From contig NZ_BMZE01000001.1 in assembly GCF_014652635.1 (NCBI RefSeq), forward strand, positions 1,290,977 to 1,354,976: a DNA stretch of 64,000 bases, read 5' to 3'. The notes beneath the pieces were generated by a model. It made no database searches, had not been told where the DNA came from, and saw nothing but the letters and a program-made list of their open reading frames with translations. This stretch comes from Devosia pacifica (GTDB lineage Bacteria; Pseudomonadota; Alphaproteobacteria; Rhizobiales; Devosiaceae). Each line of letters begins with the position of its first letter. The stretch's first letter is position 1. The position numbers were made by a program, and so were the translations under genes. Shown here one piece after another: positions 18,072 through 26,944 of the stretch.

Positions 18072-19319
18072 TCAGCTTGCTTTGGCAGCAGGTTGAACGG
18101 GAAACGAAATAGAACAGCGCTCGCCTGAAAAAGCAGCTGCAACCAGTTGGTCCATACCCGCTCGGTCGACGGGTCGGGGATTATTCTTGATCAAACGATG
18201 AGCACCCAGCGCCTGCTCGGCGATCCACGGCAGGTTCTTGGACTCAATCCCGATCTCTTCAAGACTGGTCGGAATGCCAATTTCGGCAATTACCGCTGCG
18301 ATGCCGTCGATGGCCCGATCGACGGCCGCGTCCGTTTGGTCGTTGGGATTGGCAAACCCCATCAACTGGCCCACAGTCGCGATCTCCTCGGCCACGTAGC
18401 GCCGGTTGAACTGCAAGGCATAAGGCAGCATCAGGGCTACTCCAAGTCCATGCGCTGTATGGCTCAGCGCTCCGACCGGATATTGGACGGCGTGGCAGAC
18501 CGAAGTGCCGGCAGAGCCGAACGCCAGGCCCGCCAGCATGGAACCCATCATAACGTCGGAGCGTGCTGCCAGATCATCGCCCGTTCTCACCGCCGCAACC
18601 AGGGAGCGCCCGATGCTCGTGATCGCGCCAAGAGCGTGCTGATCGGTCAGCGCGTTCTTTCCCACAAACACATGCTCAAGCGTCATTGCGGCCGTGTCCG
18701 TGCGCCGTACATTGGTGAAGGCCTCGATGGCGTGCACCAAGGCATCAGCGCCAGACGCTGCGGTCAGCCCGGGCGGGCAGCTAAGTGTCAACTCAGGGTC
18801 GCAGATCGCGGTCTCAGGGATGAGATAGGGACTGGCGATCCCTACCTTGACCGCGCGCCCGGGATCGGCAACCACGGCAACAGGCGTAACCTCAGAGCCA
18901 GTGCCGGCAGTGGTGGGCACGGCAACCACCGGCAGGATCGGGCCGGGGATTCTCAATTCGCCATAATAATCGTCCATGGCTCCGCCGTGGGTCAACAAGA
19001 GCGCAATGACCTTTGCAGCGTCGATACAGCTGCCACCGCCGATGCCCACAATCACGTCGGTAGCAGCGTCACGACCGGCCTCGACCCCCGCCTCGATGCA
19101 TTCGGCGGGCAATTCGGCGGCTACCCCGTCATACACCCTGACGGCAACACCGGCCGAGCGGATCGTTGCGACCATGGCCGCGAAGTTAGCATCACCGGCC
19201 ATACGCGCGTCGGTGACCACCAGGGCACGCGCCCCAAGCTTGGCCACATACCGGCCCAACGCGAAACGATGCCCATTGCCGAACACGATATTTCGCGGTG
19301 AACGCAAAGCCCCAAACAT
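18072..19319 (-). CDS. Iron-containing alcohol dehydrogenase (cluster A)
   Basis: 415 residues from ATG 19319, with AAAGGAACG upstream and 11 nt after the preceding stop. The open frame continues upstream but only as antisense of the Ldh gene. Family features: GIGGGSCIDAAK (residues 92-103) and AVPTTAGTGSEVTP (133-146) for NAD(P) binding. Predicted metal ligands are Asp192 and His196 (GADALVHAIEAF), then His276 and His290 in CHAVQYPVGALSHTAHG, with the 14-residue spacing of the family. It is last in the cluster A operon. It would interconvert an alcohol or hydroxy acid with its carbonyl form. Maleylacetate-reductase-like relatives are possible. A close paralogue is the cluster B gene ending at 43172. 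Confidence 0.92.
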   Translation of the reverse strand: MFGALRSPRNIVFGNGHRFALGRYVAKLGARALVVTDARMAGDANFAAMVATIRSAGVAVRVYDGVAAELPAECIEAGVEAGRDAATDVIVGIGGGSCIDAAKVIALLLTHGGAMDDYYGELRIPGPILPVVAVPTTAGTGSEVTPVAVVADPGRAVKVGIASPYLIPETAICDPELTLSCPPGLTAASGADALVHAIEAFTNVRRTDTAAMTLEHVFVGKNALTDQHALGAITSIGRSLVAAVRTGDDLAARSDVMMGSMLAGLAFGSAGTSVCHAVQYPVGALSHTAHGLGVALMLPYALQFNRRYVAEEIATVGQLMGFANPNDQTDAAVDRAIDGIAAVIAEIGIPTSLEEIGIESKNLPWIAEQALGAHRLIKNNPRPVDRAGMDQLVAAAFSGERCSISFPVQPAAKAS

Positions 19320-19330
19320 AGCTCGTTCCT

Positions 19331-20338
19331 TTAGTTGCTCGTGGCCTGTTCGCCGGCCAAATCGCGTAGTATATTCCAAGTCACGTCGGCAATCTGGACC
19401 CCCTCCGTAATCGCCCTCTGGCGCAGCTCGCGCCCACGCTCGCCCGGAATGCGGACTTCCTCGAAGCCATCTGCGGGCGCTTCGGCCCGCAACTGCTCGA
19501 GAAAGCCATAGACCGGCGACAAATCCTGGTCGATGACGATAAAAAGATCGGCCTTGTTGGCAACATCGGACGAATCGAGTGTGCCCTTGACGTCCCGCCC
19601 GATGGCCGCTCCCGCCAGGCTCGTGACCAGCAATTCGAATGCCAATCCCAACGCATACCCCTTGGCCTGGCCGAACGGGGCGATGGCGCCGCGCCGCGCC
19701 GCTTGCGCGTCGGTAGTGGGATTGCCCGCCCCGTCCACCGCCCAGCCCAGGGGAATCGGAGCACCGCGATTGGCATGATCGTGCACCTCGCCCATGGAGA
19801 CTACGCTGGTCGCGGTGTCCATCATGAATGGCCCGTTGCCGGTTGGCAGGCCGATGGCGATCGGATTCGTGCCAATCATCGCCCGGCGGCCTCCCCAAGG
19901 ATGGACCAAAGCTTCACTGGTCGAAAAGGCGATCAGGCAGCGGTCGGCTTCCGCCACGCGGTCGGCGTAGAAGCCGAGCATGCCGATGTGGTTGGAGTTC
20001 GCAATCGAGGCGATGGCGACCCCTTGAGTAGAAGCCCGCTCGAGCAATGCATCAATGGCGGCCTGCGCCACCACCGGCCCCAGCCCACGCTCGCCGTCGA
20101 CAAAGAGAAAGCCAGGCGAACGCCACTCATGCCGGCCACGCGTCTCCGGATCGGCAACACCGTTGGCAATGCGCTCAACGATCCGCGGCAAGCGCAATAG
20201 ACCATGCGAGGCGATGCCGCGCATCTCCGCATCGAACAAGAGGTCGCGTTGCAGACGGGCATGCGCCGGAGGCACACCAGCCCCGGCGAGGACGCAATCC
20301 ACGACGGCATGGGCCTCGAGAAGATCTATAGTGGGCAT
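19331..20338 (-). CDS. Malate/L-lactate dehydrogenase family (Ldh_2) oxidoreductase
   Basis: 335 residues, the normal size for this non-classical NAD(P)-dependent malate/lactate/ureidoglycolate dehydrogenase family. Signature segments are RGIASHGLLRLPR near residue 40 (conserved His), SIANSNHIGMLGFY, GTNPIAIGLPTG and PFGQAKGYALGLAFELL. It lies 27 nt after the ABC ATPase gene and 11 nt before the iron ADH. The pair probably oxidises hydroxy-acid intermediates produced by the enolase-superfamily proteins of the same operon. A decayed copy occurs in cluster B at 44460-44786. Confidence 0.92.
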   Translation of the reverse strand: MPTIDLLEAHAVVDCVLAGAGVPPAHARLQRDLLFDAEMRGIASHGLLRLPRIVERIANGVADPETRGRHEWRSPGFLFVDGERGLGPVVAQAAIDALLERASTQGVAIASIANSNHIGMLGFYADRVAEADRCLIAFSTSEALVHPWGGRRAMIGTNPIAIGLPTGNGPFMMDTATSVVSMGEVHDHANRGAPIPLGWAVDGAGNPTTDAQAARRGAIAPFGQAKGYALGLAFELLVTSLAGAAIGRDVKGTLDSSDVANKADLFIVIDQDLSPVYGFLEQLRAEAPADGFEEVRIPGERGRELRQRAITEGVQIADVTWNILRDLAGEQATSN

Positions 20339-20365
20339 GAAGTGCTCTCAGTTGGTCAAGGCGGG

Positions 20366-21352
20366 TTAGGGTCCGCTTGCCGACGTGTCGGCTACGCGCG
20401 ATCTCATCGGCCAAGCTTGGGCAAAATGGCATGCGGCTGCGTGATTGTCTGCGACCTGCGCAAGCGGGGGCTCTTCACGCTTGCAAAGTTCCTGCGCCAA
20501 GGGGCAGCGGGTATGGAACCGGCAACCCGACGGGATGTTGACCGGGCTGGGCGGATCGCCTTGCAGCAAAATGCGCTCGCGCCGCTTATCTGGGTGGGAC
20601 GCCGGCACGGCAGAAAGCAGGGCTTCCGAATAGGGATGCTGCGGCGCCGAAAAGAAAGACGACTTGGGCGCCAACTCGACGATCTTGCCCAAATACATCA
20701 CCGCAACTCGATCAGCGATGTGCTTCACTGTCGCCATGTCATGTGAGATAAAAAGATAGGCGGTACCCTTATCCTCCTGCATGTCCTGCAGAATGTTAAT
20801 CACTTGCGAGCGTACGGAAACGTCAAGTGCTGAAACGGGCTCGTCGGCAACAATTAGACGTGGCCCCAACGCGAATGCGCGGATGATGCCCAGTCGCTGG
20901 CGTTGCCCACCGGAAAATTGGCGCGGCCAATTGTTAACGTGCTTGGCGCTCAAGCCAACGGTTTTTAGCAGATCGGTCGCAGTATCGCGACGCTTCGCTC
21001 GTCCTTTTATTAAGCCATGCACTGCTAGGGGTTCGGTAACAATATCCCCCGCGGTCATTCGCGGATCAAGCGAAGAGAATGGATCTTGGAAAACGAACTG
21101 GATCTCCCTCCGAACCTCCTTGAGCGCTCGCTGCGACATGCGCCCCATGTCCTGTCCTTCAAACCGGATAGTGCCTTCCGTAGGATCAGTCAGCCGCAAA
21201 ATCAGCCGAGATACGGTGGATTTACCGCAACCCGACTCGCCCACCAGCGCCAGCGTTTCACGCTCATCGAGTGAAAAGCTTACGCCATCCACGGCCCGCA
21301 CGGCGCCGCCGAATACCTTTCTAAGGTCATTGGCTTCAAGCAGCTTGGTCAT
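20366..21352 (-). CDS. Dpp/Opp-type ABC transporter ATPase, second subunit (DppF-like), cluster A
   Basis: 328 residues from ATG 21352, preceded by AAGGAGG 7 nt upstream. Longer readings only add antisense sequence of the neighbouring ATPase. Walker A is GESGCGKST, the signature is [11 protein letters not shown] and Walker B is [14 protein letters not shown]-terminal oligopeptide-transporter tail carries the cysteine cluster [14 protein letters not shown]. It overlaps the DppD-like gene by 17 nt. It energises uptake through the permeases encoded upstream. Confidence 0.93.
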   Translation of the reverse strand: MTKLLEANDLRKVFGGAVRAVDGVSFSLDERETLALVGESGCGKSTVSRLILRLTDPTEGTIRFEGQDMGRMSQRALKEVRREIQFVFQDPFSSLDPRMTAGDIVTEPLAVHGLIKGRAKRRDTATDLLKTVGLSAKHVNNWPRQFSGGQRQRLGIIRAFALGPRLIVADEPVSALDVSVRSQVINILQDMQEDKGTAYLFISHDMATVKHIADRVAVMYLGKIVELAPKSSFFSAPQHPYSEALLSAVPASHPDKRRERILLQGDPPSPVNIPSGCRFHTRCPLAQELCKREEPPLAQVADNHAAACHFAQAWPMRSRVADTSASGP

Positions 21353-22325
21353 CGCTTTGCCTCCTTGCCCAACATGCAACCGATTGGTTGGGAGAAACGG
21401 GGTCAAGTTTCGGCACTTGGCTGTCGCACTTGGATCGCCGCTCTGGGCAACGCGGATGAAAGGCGCAGCCCGATGGCATCTCCGATATGTGCGGGACTGC
21501 CCCACCGATAGCTGGCAAGCGCCGTTGCTCTGCCATTTCGAGCGTCGGCGTAGCATTCAGTAGGCCGATCGAATACGGGTGCTGCGGGCTGTCGAAAAGG
21601 TCGCGAACTCTAGCCTCTTCTACAATTCTTCCGCCATACATTACGTTCACCCGGTCGGCTATTTCAGCAACCACACCGAAATCGTGAGTAATGACGATGA
21701 TGGCGAGATCCAGTTCTTTCTGTTTAGACCGCAACAGGTCGAGAATCTGCGCCTGAATGGTCACGTCCAGCGCCGTCGTGGGCTCATCGGCAATCAGCAG
21801 CTTGGGCTCACATGATAGAGCCATAGCGATCATGACCCGTTGGAGCATACCACCGCTCATCTCATGTGGATAATTATCGATCCGGCGTTGTGGGTCTGGA
21901 ATACCCACAGAAGCGAGCTGATCAATGGCCCGTGCACGTGCCGCTTTCGGAGAAAGTCCCATATGCTTGCGCAGCGGTGCAGCGATCTGGTCGCCTACCT
22001 TCATCACTGGATTGAGCGCTGACATCGGCTCCTGAAAGATCATCGAAATGTCGTTCCCGCGAAGGTACTCGAGTTTACCGCGAGATGCGCTGGTCAGTTC
22101 CTCGCCGTCAAACGACACCGACCCCGCGTTTATCCGCGCGGCATTTGGCAACAGCCGCATGGCAGCTAGCGCAGTCAAACTCTTGCCGGAACCAGACTCC
22201 CCCACCAGCCCGAGACACTCGCCGCGGTGGACGCTGAGATCTACTCCCCTCAGCGCTTGGACAGCATTTTCTCCACTGCCGAAAGCGACTTGAAGATCTG
22301 AAATAGTCAAAAGCTGCTGGGTCAT
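21336..22325 (-). CDS. Dpp/Opp-type ABC transporter ATPase, first subunit (DppD-like), cluster A
   Basis: 329 residues. Walker [11 protein letters not shown], signature [12 protein letters not shown], Walker [13 protein letters not shown], and the C-terminal tail motif [14 protein letters not shown]. The ATG overlaps the TGA of the permease gene by 4 nt. It is one of the paired ATPases expected of the dipeptide/oligopeptide/nickel family, whose members also import glycosides, opines and other small solutes. Confidence 0.93.
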   Translation of the reverse strand: MTQQLLTISDLQVAFGSGENAVQALRGVDLSVHRGECLGLVGESGSGKSLTALAAMRLLPNAARINAGSVSFDGEELTSASRGKLEYLRGNDISMIFQEPMSALNPVMKVGDQIAAPLRKHMGLSPKAARARAIDQLASVGIPDPQRRIDNYPHEMSGGMLQRVMIAMALSCEPKLLIADEPTTALDVTIQAQILDLLRSKQKELDLAIIVITHDFGVVAEIADRVNVMYGGRIVEEARVRDLFDSPQHPYSIGLLNATPTLEMAEQRRLPAIGGAVPHISEMPSGCAFHPRCPERRSKCDSQVPKLDPVSPNQSVACWARRQSDDQAA

Positions 22326-23137
22326 CTGGCGGCCCTATCCGGATCGAGGCGGTCGCGTAGGGCATCTCCAAGGATGTTGAACGACAGCACGGTTAGAGTG
22401 ATGGCGAGTCCGGCGAATAATGCCGGCAGTGGCGAACCAAAAATATTCTGCACGCCATAGCGTACAATGTTGCCCCATGAGGGGGCCGGCGGCTGCGCAC
22501 CAAGGCCAATAAAACTTAACGTGGCCTCAAGACGAATAGCAGTTCCTACCCACAGAGTGGTCATAACCACTAGTGGCCCCGAAATATTAGGAAGCACGTG
22601 GCGCAGGATGGTAGAGTATGATGGCCTCCCCATTGCAATAGCCGCATCCACGTAGCCTTCTTGTCTAACCGAAAGAGCCGACGCGCGTGATAGCCGGATG
22701 AAACTCGGGATCAACGCGAAAGAAATGGCAACCGCTAGGTTTAGAATTCCCGGCCCCAACAGGGCTACGACTAAGACCCCAAGCAGTAGGGGATCAAATG
22801 ACATCATCATATCGGTAATCCGGGTAATTACTCGTTCAGCCCAACCACCGAAGTAGGCCGCGGTGGTACCCATACCGATCCCGATCACCGCCGCGATTAA
22901 AGGCGAGGCAAGGCCGATCGTCATTGACAGCCGCGTACCCTCGAGAATTCTGGAAAAGACATCACGCCCAAAGTCATCAGTCCCAAGCCAATATTCGGCA
23001 CTTGGCCCTTCATCTCGGGATAGAAAGTTCTGCGCTAAAGGGTCGTGCGGTTGAATAAAGTCACCGAACACAACCACGATTGCGATCAGGCTCAAAAAGC
23101 CCAGTGCCAAGTTCAGGAATATCCGGTCCAGCATCAA
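22322..23137 (-). CDS. Dpp/Opp-type ABC permease, DppC-like, cluster A
   Basis: 271 residues with about six membrane spans. The N-terminal DppC segment HDPLAQNFLSRDEGPSAEYW, with LGTDDFGRDVFSR just after it, is followed by the permease EAA-type loop near AIAMGRPSYSTILRHVLPN. It overlaps both neighbours by 4 nt, indicating tight translational coupling. It forms the inner-membrane pore with the DppB-like subunit. Confidence 0.93.
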   Translation of the reverse strand: MMLDRIFLNLALGFLSLIAIVVVFGDFIQPHDPLAQNFLSRDEGPSAEYWLGTDDFGRDVFSRILEGTRLSMTIGLASPLIAAVIGIGMGTTAAYFGGWAERVITRITDMMMSFDPLLLGVLVVALLGPGILNLAVAISFALIPSFIRLSRASALSVRQEGYVDAAIAMGRPSYSTILRHVLPNISGPLVVMTTLWVGTAIRLEATLSFIGLGAQPPAPSWGNIVRYGVQNIFGSPLPALFAGLAITLTVLSFNILGDALRDRLDPDRAAR

Positions 23138-24066
23138 GCCGCCCTCACCCTTGGATCGATGACCGCGTAAAGGAGGTCAGTCACAAAATTGATGGTCACC
23201 ACCAGCACCGACAGAATGACAATGCCGCCTTGGATAAGAGTGTAATCGCGTGAGGTCACGGCGCCGACGAGGAGTTGCCCTACCCCAGGTCGGTTGAAAA
23301 CCAACTCGATAGCGATGGTGCCGCCTAGAGTGGCGATCACCGACAACGACAGATGTGTGGTGACCGGGATCAACGCGTTCCGGAAGATATGTCGCCAGAT
23401 CACGTTTTGTCGGCTCATGCCGAGGGCCTCAGCCGTGCGCACGTAGTCACGTCCGGCAACATCCAGCACGGCAGTTCGGGTCAAGCGGATCATGCCGAAC
23501 CCCTTCAATAGTCCCAGCGTCATCGCCGGCATCGCCAGATAGCGCAGATCAAATGCACTATCGCCTCCTCCCAAGAGTGGGAACCAACGCAGCGTCAAAC
23601 CGAACAGAAGCAGAAATAGAACGCCGAGGTAGAAATCCGGCAAAGCCGAACCCACGAGAGAACCCATGCGAGTGACATGATCCGTCGCCCTACCGGCACG
23701 CATGGCCGAGAGAACTCCTAACGGCACTCCAATTACTATCCCAAAAATCGTGGAGGCGATCGTGAGGGCGATGGTGTATGGCAGATTACGCATCATCGTC
23801 TCGGTCACCGAGGCACGATTAACGAGACTTTGGCCCAGATCAAAATTCGCCAGGCCCCACAAAAATTCGCCGTACTGCACAATAATGGGCTTATCGAGCC
23901 CAAGCGAGGCGCGAACATTAGCTATGGTTTCTGCGCTTGCGCGATCACCAAGCATGGCGATCACCGGATCGCCGGGCAGCAGCCGCATCGCAAAAAACAC
24001 AAAGCTGAAAACGAGAAACGCTGTCAGTATCGCATCGAGCGTGCGCTTAAACACAAAGCGGAGCAT
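23134..24066 (-). CDS. Dpp/Opp-type ABC permease, DppB-like, cluster A
   Basis: 310 residues, typical DppB length. An N-terminal span is followed by RLLPGDPVIAMLGDRAS, a classic DppB segment. The EAA loop reads DYVRTAEALGMSRQNVIWRH, and the C-terminal segment is FNRPGVGQLLVGAVTSRDY. It starts 62 nt after the binding-protein gene, and that gap is filled by a strong hairpin. Confidence 0.93.
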   Translation of the reverse strand: MLRFVFKRTLDAILTAFLVFSFVFFAMRLLPGDPVIAMLGDRASAETIANVRASLGLDKPIIVQYGEFLWGLANFDLGQSLVNRASVTETMMRNLPYTIALTIASTIFGIVIGVPLGVLSAMRAGRATDHVTRMGSLVGSALPDFYLGVLFLLLFGLTLRWFPLLGGGDSAFDLRYLAMPAMTLGLLKGFGMIRLTRTAVLDVAGRDYVRTAEALGMSRQNVIWRHIFRNALIPVTTHLSLSVIATLGGTIAIELVFNRPGVGQLLVGAVTSRDYTLIQGGIVILSVLVVTINFVTDLLYAVIDPRVRAA

Positions 24067-24088
24067 AAAAAGTCCCCAGATTGCAGTG

Positions 24089-24120
24089 CTGGTCGGGCTA
24101 CTTAGTCGCAGCCCGACCAG
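24089..24120 (-). promoter_or_regulatory. Strong stem-loop between binding-protein and permease genes, cluster A
   Basis: CTGGTCGGGCT (24089-24099) and AGCCCGACCAG (24110-24120) form a perfect 11-bp stem with a 10-nt loop, 8 nt after the binding-protein stop. No T-tract follows on the minus strand. It is probably an mRNA 3'-end protecting or attenuating structure that keeps binding-protein mRNA in excess. Confidence 0.65.
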
Positions 24121-24128
24121 AAACCTGC

Positions 24129-25730
24129 TTACTCGCTCACGCGGCGTGCTGTGCCGAACTCATGCTGGCCGAAACCACTGACTGGCTCATATCCAAGGTC
24201 GATATCTCCCTGGATGACCGATATCAATGCCGAGGTATGCATTGGATAGACCGGCACATCGCGCAGGATCTGAAGCTGCGCTTCTTCCAGCAGCTCCATC
24301 TGACGATCAGTATCAGTTTCCGCTGAAGCTTCAGTCACCAGATCATCAACATTGCCGCCCACTTCCCCATAGTGCGAGAAGTTACGCAGCGAGGACGGCT
24401 TGCCTACCGCCGCAGCTTCGCTGAGGAACTCGTTGATAACCGCAGGTGCACTTGGCGAGATAGCGGTGGAGAGCTCGACGATCGTGCCTTTATCTTCGCG
24501 GATATTGGCATGATACGAAGCATGGTCCTGAACCTGCAGATCAAGATTGATCCCCACTTGGCGTAACATGTCTTGGACGATAAGCATGTTGGTCAGGTAG
24601 TCGTCGCGTTCCGAAATGATGACGTCCATGCTGAACCCATCCGGATACCCAGCCTCGGCCAGAAGCTCGCGCGCACGGTCCGGATCATAGTCATATCGAA
24701 GTGCTTCAGGGATATCTTCGGGCTGAATCGCGCCATAGAACTGCGAAGGGACGATCGTCGGCAGTGGACCGCTGATTACTCCAAAGGCCTCCTTCCAAAC
24801 GCTCTGATCAATAGCGTAAGCGATAGCCTGTCGCACCCGAACGTCGTCAAGTGGCTCAACAGTCATGTTGAAACTGAGAAACTGCAAGGAGCCTGGGGTC
24901 ATCGCGATTATCTGAGCGTCGGGCACCGCTTCTTCGATGGATGCAATCCATTCCGGCGTTCGTTCACCGCCGCTCACATCCAACTCGCCAGCGATGAAGG
25001 CAATAGTTGCGGCGTTGTTGTCGGGTATATAGCGGAGGTTGAGCTCATCGATCTCAGGGCGGCCCATGAAATAATCATCGAAGGCTTCCAATACCACCCG
25101 ATCCTGCGGCTGATATTCCACGAACTCATAGGGCCCACTTCCTACCGGCGCAAAGCTAAACTCGTCGCCCATTTCTTCGACCGCCGCCTTCGGCACTATG
25201 AACCTGCCAAAGCCTGGGGTCAGCGCAGCACCGTGGAAAAAAGCATTTGGACTCTTGAGCACGAACTTGACTGTCAGCGGGTCGATTACCTCAATCGACT
25301 CGATATCCTTAAAGCTGGCCCCATGTACGCCCCCGAGCTCTGGATCCATCTGCCGCTCGTAGGAGAATTTGACGTCCTCCGCAGAGACTTCGCCATAACC
25401 CTTTTGCCACTTGACGCCTGGCCTCAGATAGAAAGTCCACTCGGTCCTGTCTTCTGAGATATCCCAGCTTTCCGCTAATTGCGGCTGTAGATCGTCAAGA
25501 TCAAGATCCAGCGTACCGCGAGGCGGTGCAACAAGAGAATTGAATATTTGCAGTACAACTGTTTCGTCGTCGCCAGTTTTGGTCAGCGCAGGATCGAGTG
25601 ATCCGACATCGCGCCCACCCAGCCGAATATCCAGCGTCTCCTGTGCTACCGTCGCCCCAGTAAGAGCCGTGGCCGACAAGGTCATGGCGGTAACTGCCGC
25701 CATCAGCAGTGTCTTGCTGTTGAGTTTCAT
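24129..25730 (-). CDS. Dpp/Opp-type ABC substrate-binding protein (SBP family 5), cluster A
   Basis: 533 residues with a Sec signal peptide at the N-terminus (MAAVTAMTLSATALTGATVA). Family 5 signatures are QPQLAESWDISEDRTEWTFY, LRPGVKWQKGYGEVSAEDV and RVRQAIAYAIDQSVW. AGGAGGAG precedes the start by 9 nt. It is the periplasmic receptor of the cluster A importer. Neighbouring acid-sugar-type enzymes suggest a carboxylated ligand rather than a peptide, which is inference. Confidence 0.93.
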   Translation of the reverse strand: MKLNSKTLLMAAVTAMTLSATALTGATVAQETLDIRLGGRDVGSLDPALTKTGDDETVVLQIFNSLVAPPRGTLDLDLDDLQPQLAESWDISEDRTEWTFYLRPGVKWQKGYGEVSAEDVKFSYERQMDPELGGVHGASFKDIESIEVIDPLTVKFVLKSPNAFFHGAALTPGFGRFIVPKAAVEEMGDEFSFAPVGSGPYEFVEYQPQDRVVLEAFDDYFMGRPEIDELNLRYIPDNNAATIAFIAGELDVSGGERTPEWIASIEEAVPDAQIIAMTPGSLQFLSFNMTVEPLDDVRVRQAIAYAIDQSVWKEAFGVISGPLPTIVPSQFYGAIQPEDIPEALRYDYDPDRARELLAEAGYPDGFSMDVIISERDDYLTNMLIVQDMLRQVGINLDLQVQDHASYHANIREDKGTIVELSTAISPSAPAVINEFLSEAAAVGKPSSLRNFSHYGEVGGNVDDLVTEASAETDTDRQMELLEEAQLQILRDVPVYPMHTSALISVIQGDIDLGYEPVSGFGQHEFGTARRVSE

Positions 25731-25756
25731 GATCGTAGTCTCCTCCTGCTACGGGT

Positions 25757-26935
25757 TCATTGAATAACGATGTGATCGACTAGGTTATTTTTGACAAAGT
25801 CCCAGTCGTATTCGACGCCCAGTCCGGGCCCTTCGGGCACCGGGAAGCATCCATCCGCGCCCACGGCGTCGAGTGTGTCGGAATAATCCGAAGCGTAAAT
25901 GGAATTGACGGCCTGCCCACGCGAGGGCCCAACCATGGCCAGTTCATAGAAATTAGTGTTCCGAATAGCCGCCATGCAGTGTCGATGCGCTGGTCCGTTG
26001 CCGTGCAACTCGACGTCGAGACCCATAGCCTCAGCGAAATGCGCGATCTTCATAGTCCCGGTGATGCCGATATCGAGATCTGGATCGGCGCGAACAAAGT
26101 CCGTGCCATCAAGCAGCACTAAATTGGCCATAGCTTCGACGCCGCGCACATGCTCGCCCAGCAAGATCGGCGTTCGGATCATCTCGCGCAGCCGGCGATG
26201 GGCATGGCCGGCGAGACCACCATCGCTGTAAGGATCCTCGTACCAGAAAAATCCGGCCTTATCGCACGCCTTGCCGACTTGGACGGCGTCCCCGAAAGTC
26301 TTGAGATGGCAGGCACTATCGTGCATCAAGGCCATGCGACCGCCTACGCGCTCGCCTAGGGCGAGGATAGCGTTGATGTCGTTCTCGATGCCCCCATCGG
26401 TCCAGCCATGCATCTTGAATGCCCGATAGCCGAGGCCATAGCACTCTTCGGCGAAGTCGGCGAAGGCCTCGGGCGAGGCCAACCCTCCGCCGGGACCAGC
26501 AAACCAGGTCGAGGCATAGGCAGGCAGCCGCCGCTTCTGCCCCCCGAGTATATGCGTTACCGAGGCGCCGATGCTCTTGCCGGCAAGGTCCCACAGAGCA
26601 TTGTCGATCTGGCAAGCTCCTATACGATCTTCCTTACGCAGATAGCGCCGTGCAATCTCATAGATCTGCTCGCGCCCGAATGCATCCATGCCCAAAATCC
26701 ACTTGGCGAGGAATTTGGCGTGAAGGTAAGTGTCCGACCGACCTCCGATATATTCGCCCCGGTGGCCGTCTCGGGTTTCCACCACAACGCCTAAGCGGGT
26801 GCGGGTATTTCGGACGCCGGGCATATCGATGCCGCCGGGATTGACGTCGAACGCGACATTCTCGATGTCCTGCTTGAACAAGAAGAGCTCAACGCGTTGG
26901 ATTTGCGAACCGCGTGCGGGCGTGGAGGTGTCCAT
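25757..26935 (-). CDS. Enolase-superfamily protein, copy 1 of a tandem pair (cluster A)
   Basis: 392 residues with the mandelate-racemase-like two-domain layout. At the second strand the usual K-x-K reads FKMHGW (K-x-H). Metal ligands are likely in ALMHDSACH, FFWYEDPYSDGG and LLGEHVRG. A conserved RADPDLDIGITGTMKIAHFA block precedes VELHGNGPAHRH, where the His is the candidate base. It is clearly paralogous to the gene immediately upstream, with long identical blocks such as DPYSDGGLAGHAHRRLRE. Dehydration or racemisation of a sugar acid is the likely chemistry. The pair may differ in substrate stereochemistry or form a heteromer. Confidence 0.88.
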   Translation of the reverse strand: MDTSTPARGSQIQRVELFLFKQDIENVAFDVNPGGIDMPGVRNTRTRLGVVVETRDGHRGEYIGGRSDTYLHAKFLAKWILGMDAFGREQIYEIARRYLRKEDRIGACQIDNALWDLAGKSIGASVTHILGGQKRRLPAYASTWFAGPGGGLASPEAFADFAEECYGLGYRAFKMHGWTDGGIENDINAILALGERVGGRMALMHDSACHLKTFGDAVQVGKACDKAGFFWYEDPYSDGGLAGHAHRRLREMIRTPILLGEHVRGVEAMANLVLLDGTDFVRADPDLDIGITGTMKIAHFAEAMGLDVELHGNGPAHRHCMAAIRNTNFYELAMVGPSRGQAVNSIYASDYSDTLDAVGADGCFPVPEGPGLGVEYDWDFVKNNLVDHIVIQ

Positions 26936-26944
26936 TGCGCTACC

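Noticed and set aside
17689..18096. A 135-codon rightward frame before the iron ADH stop
   Set aside because: It overlaps competing frames and runs into the ADH gene antisense, with no recognisable domain.
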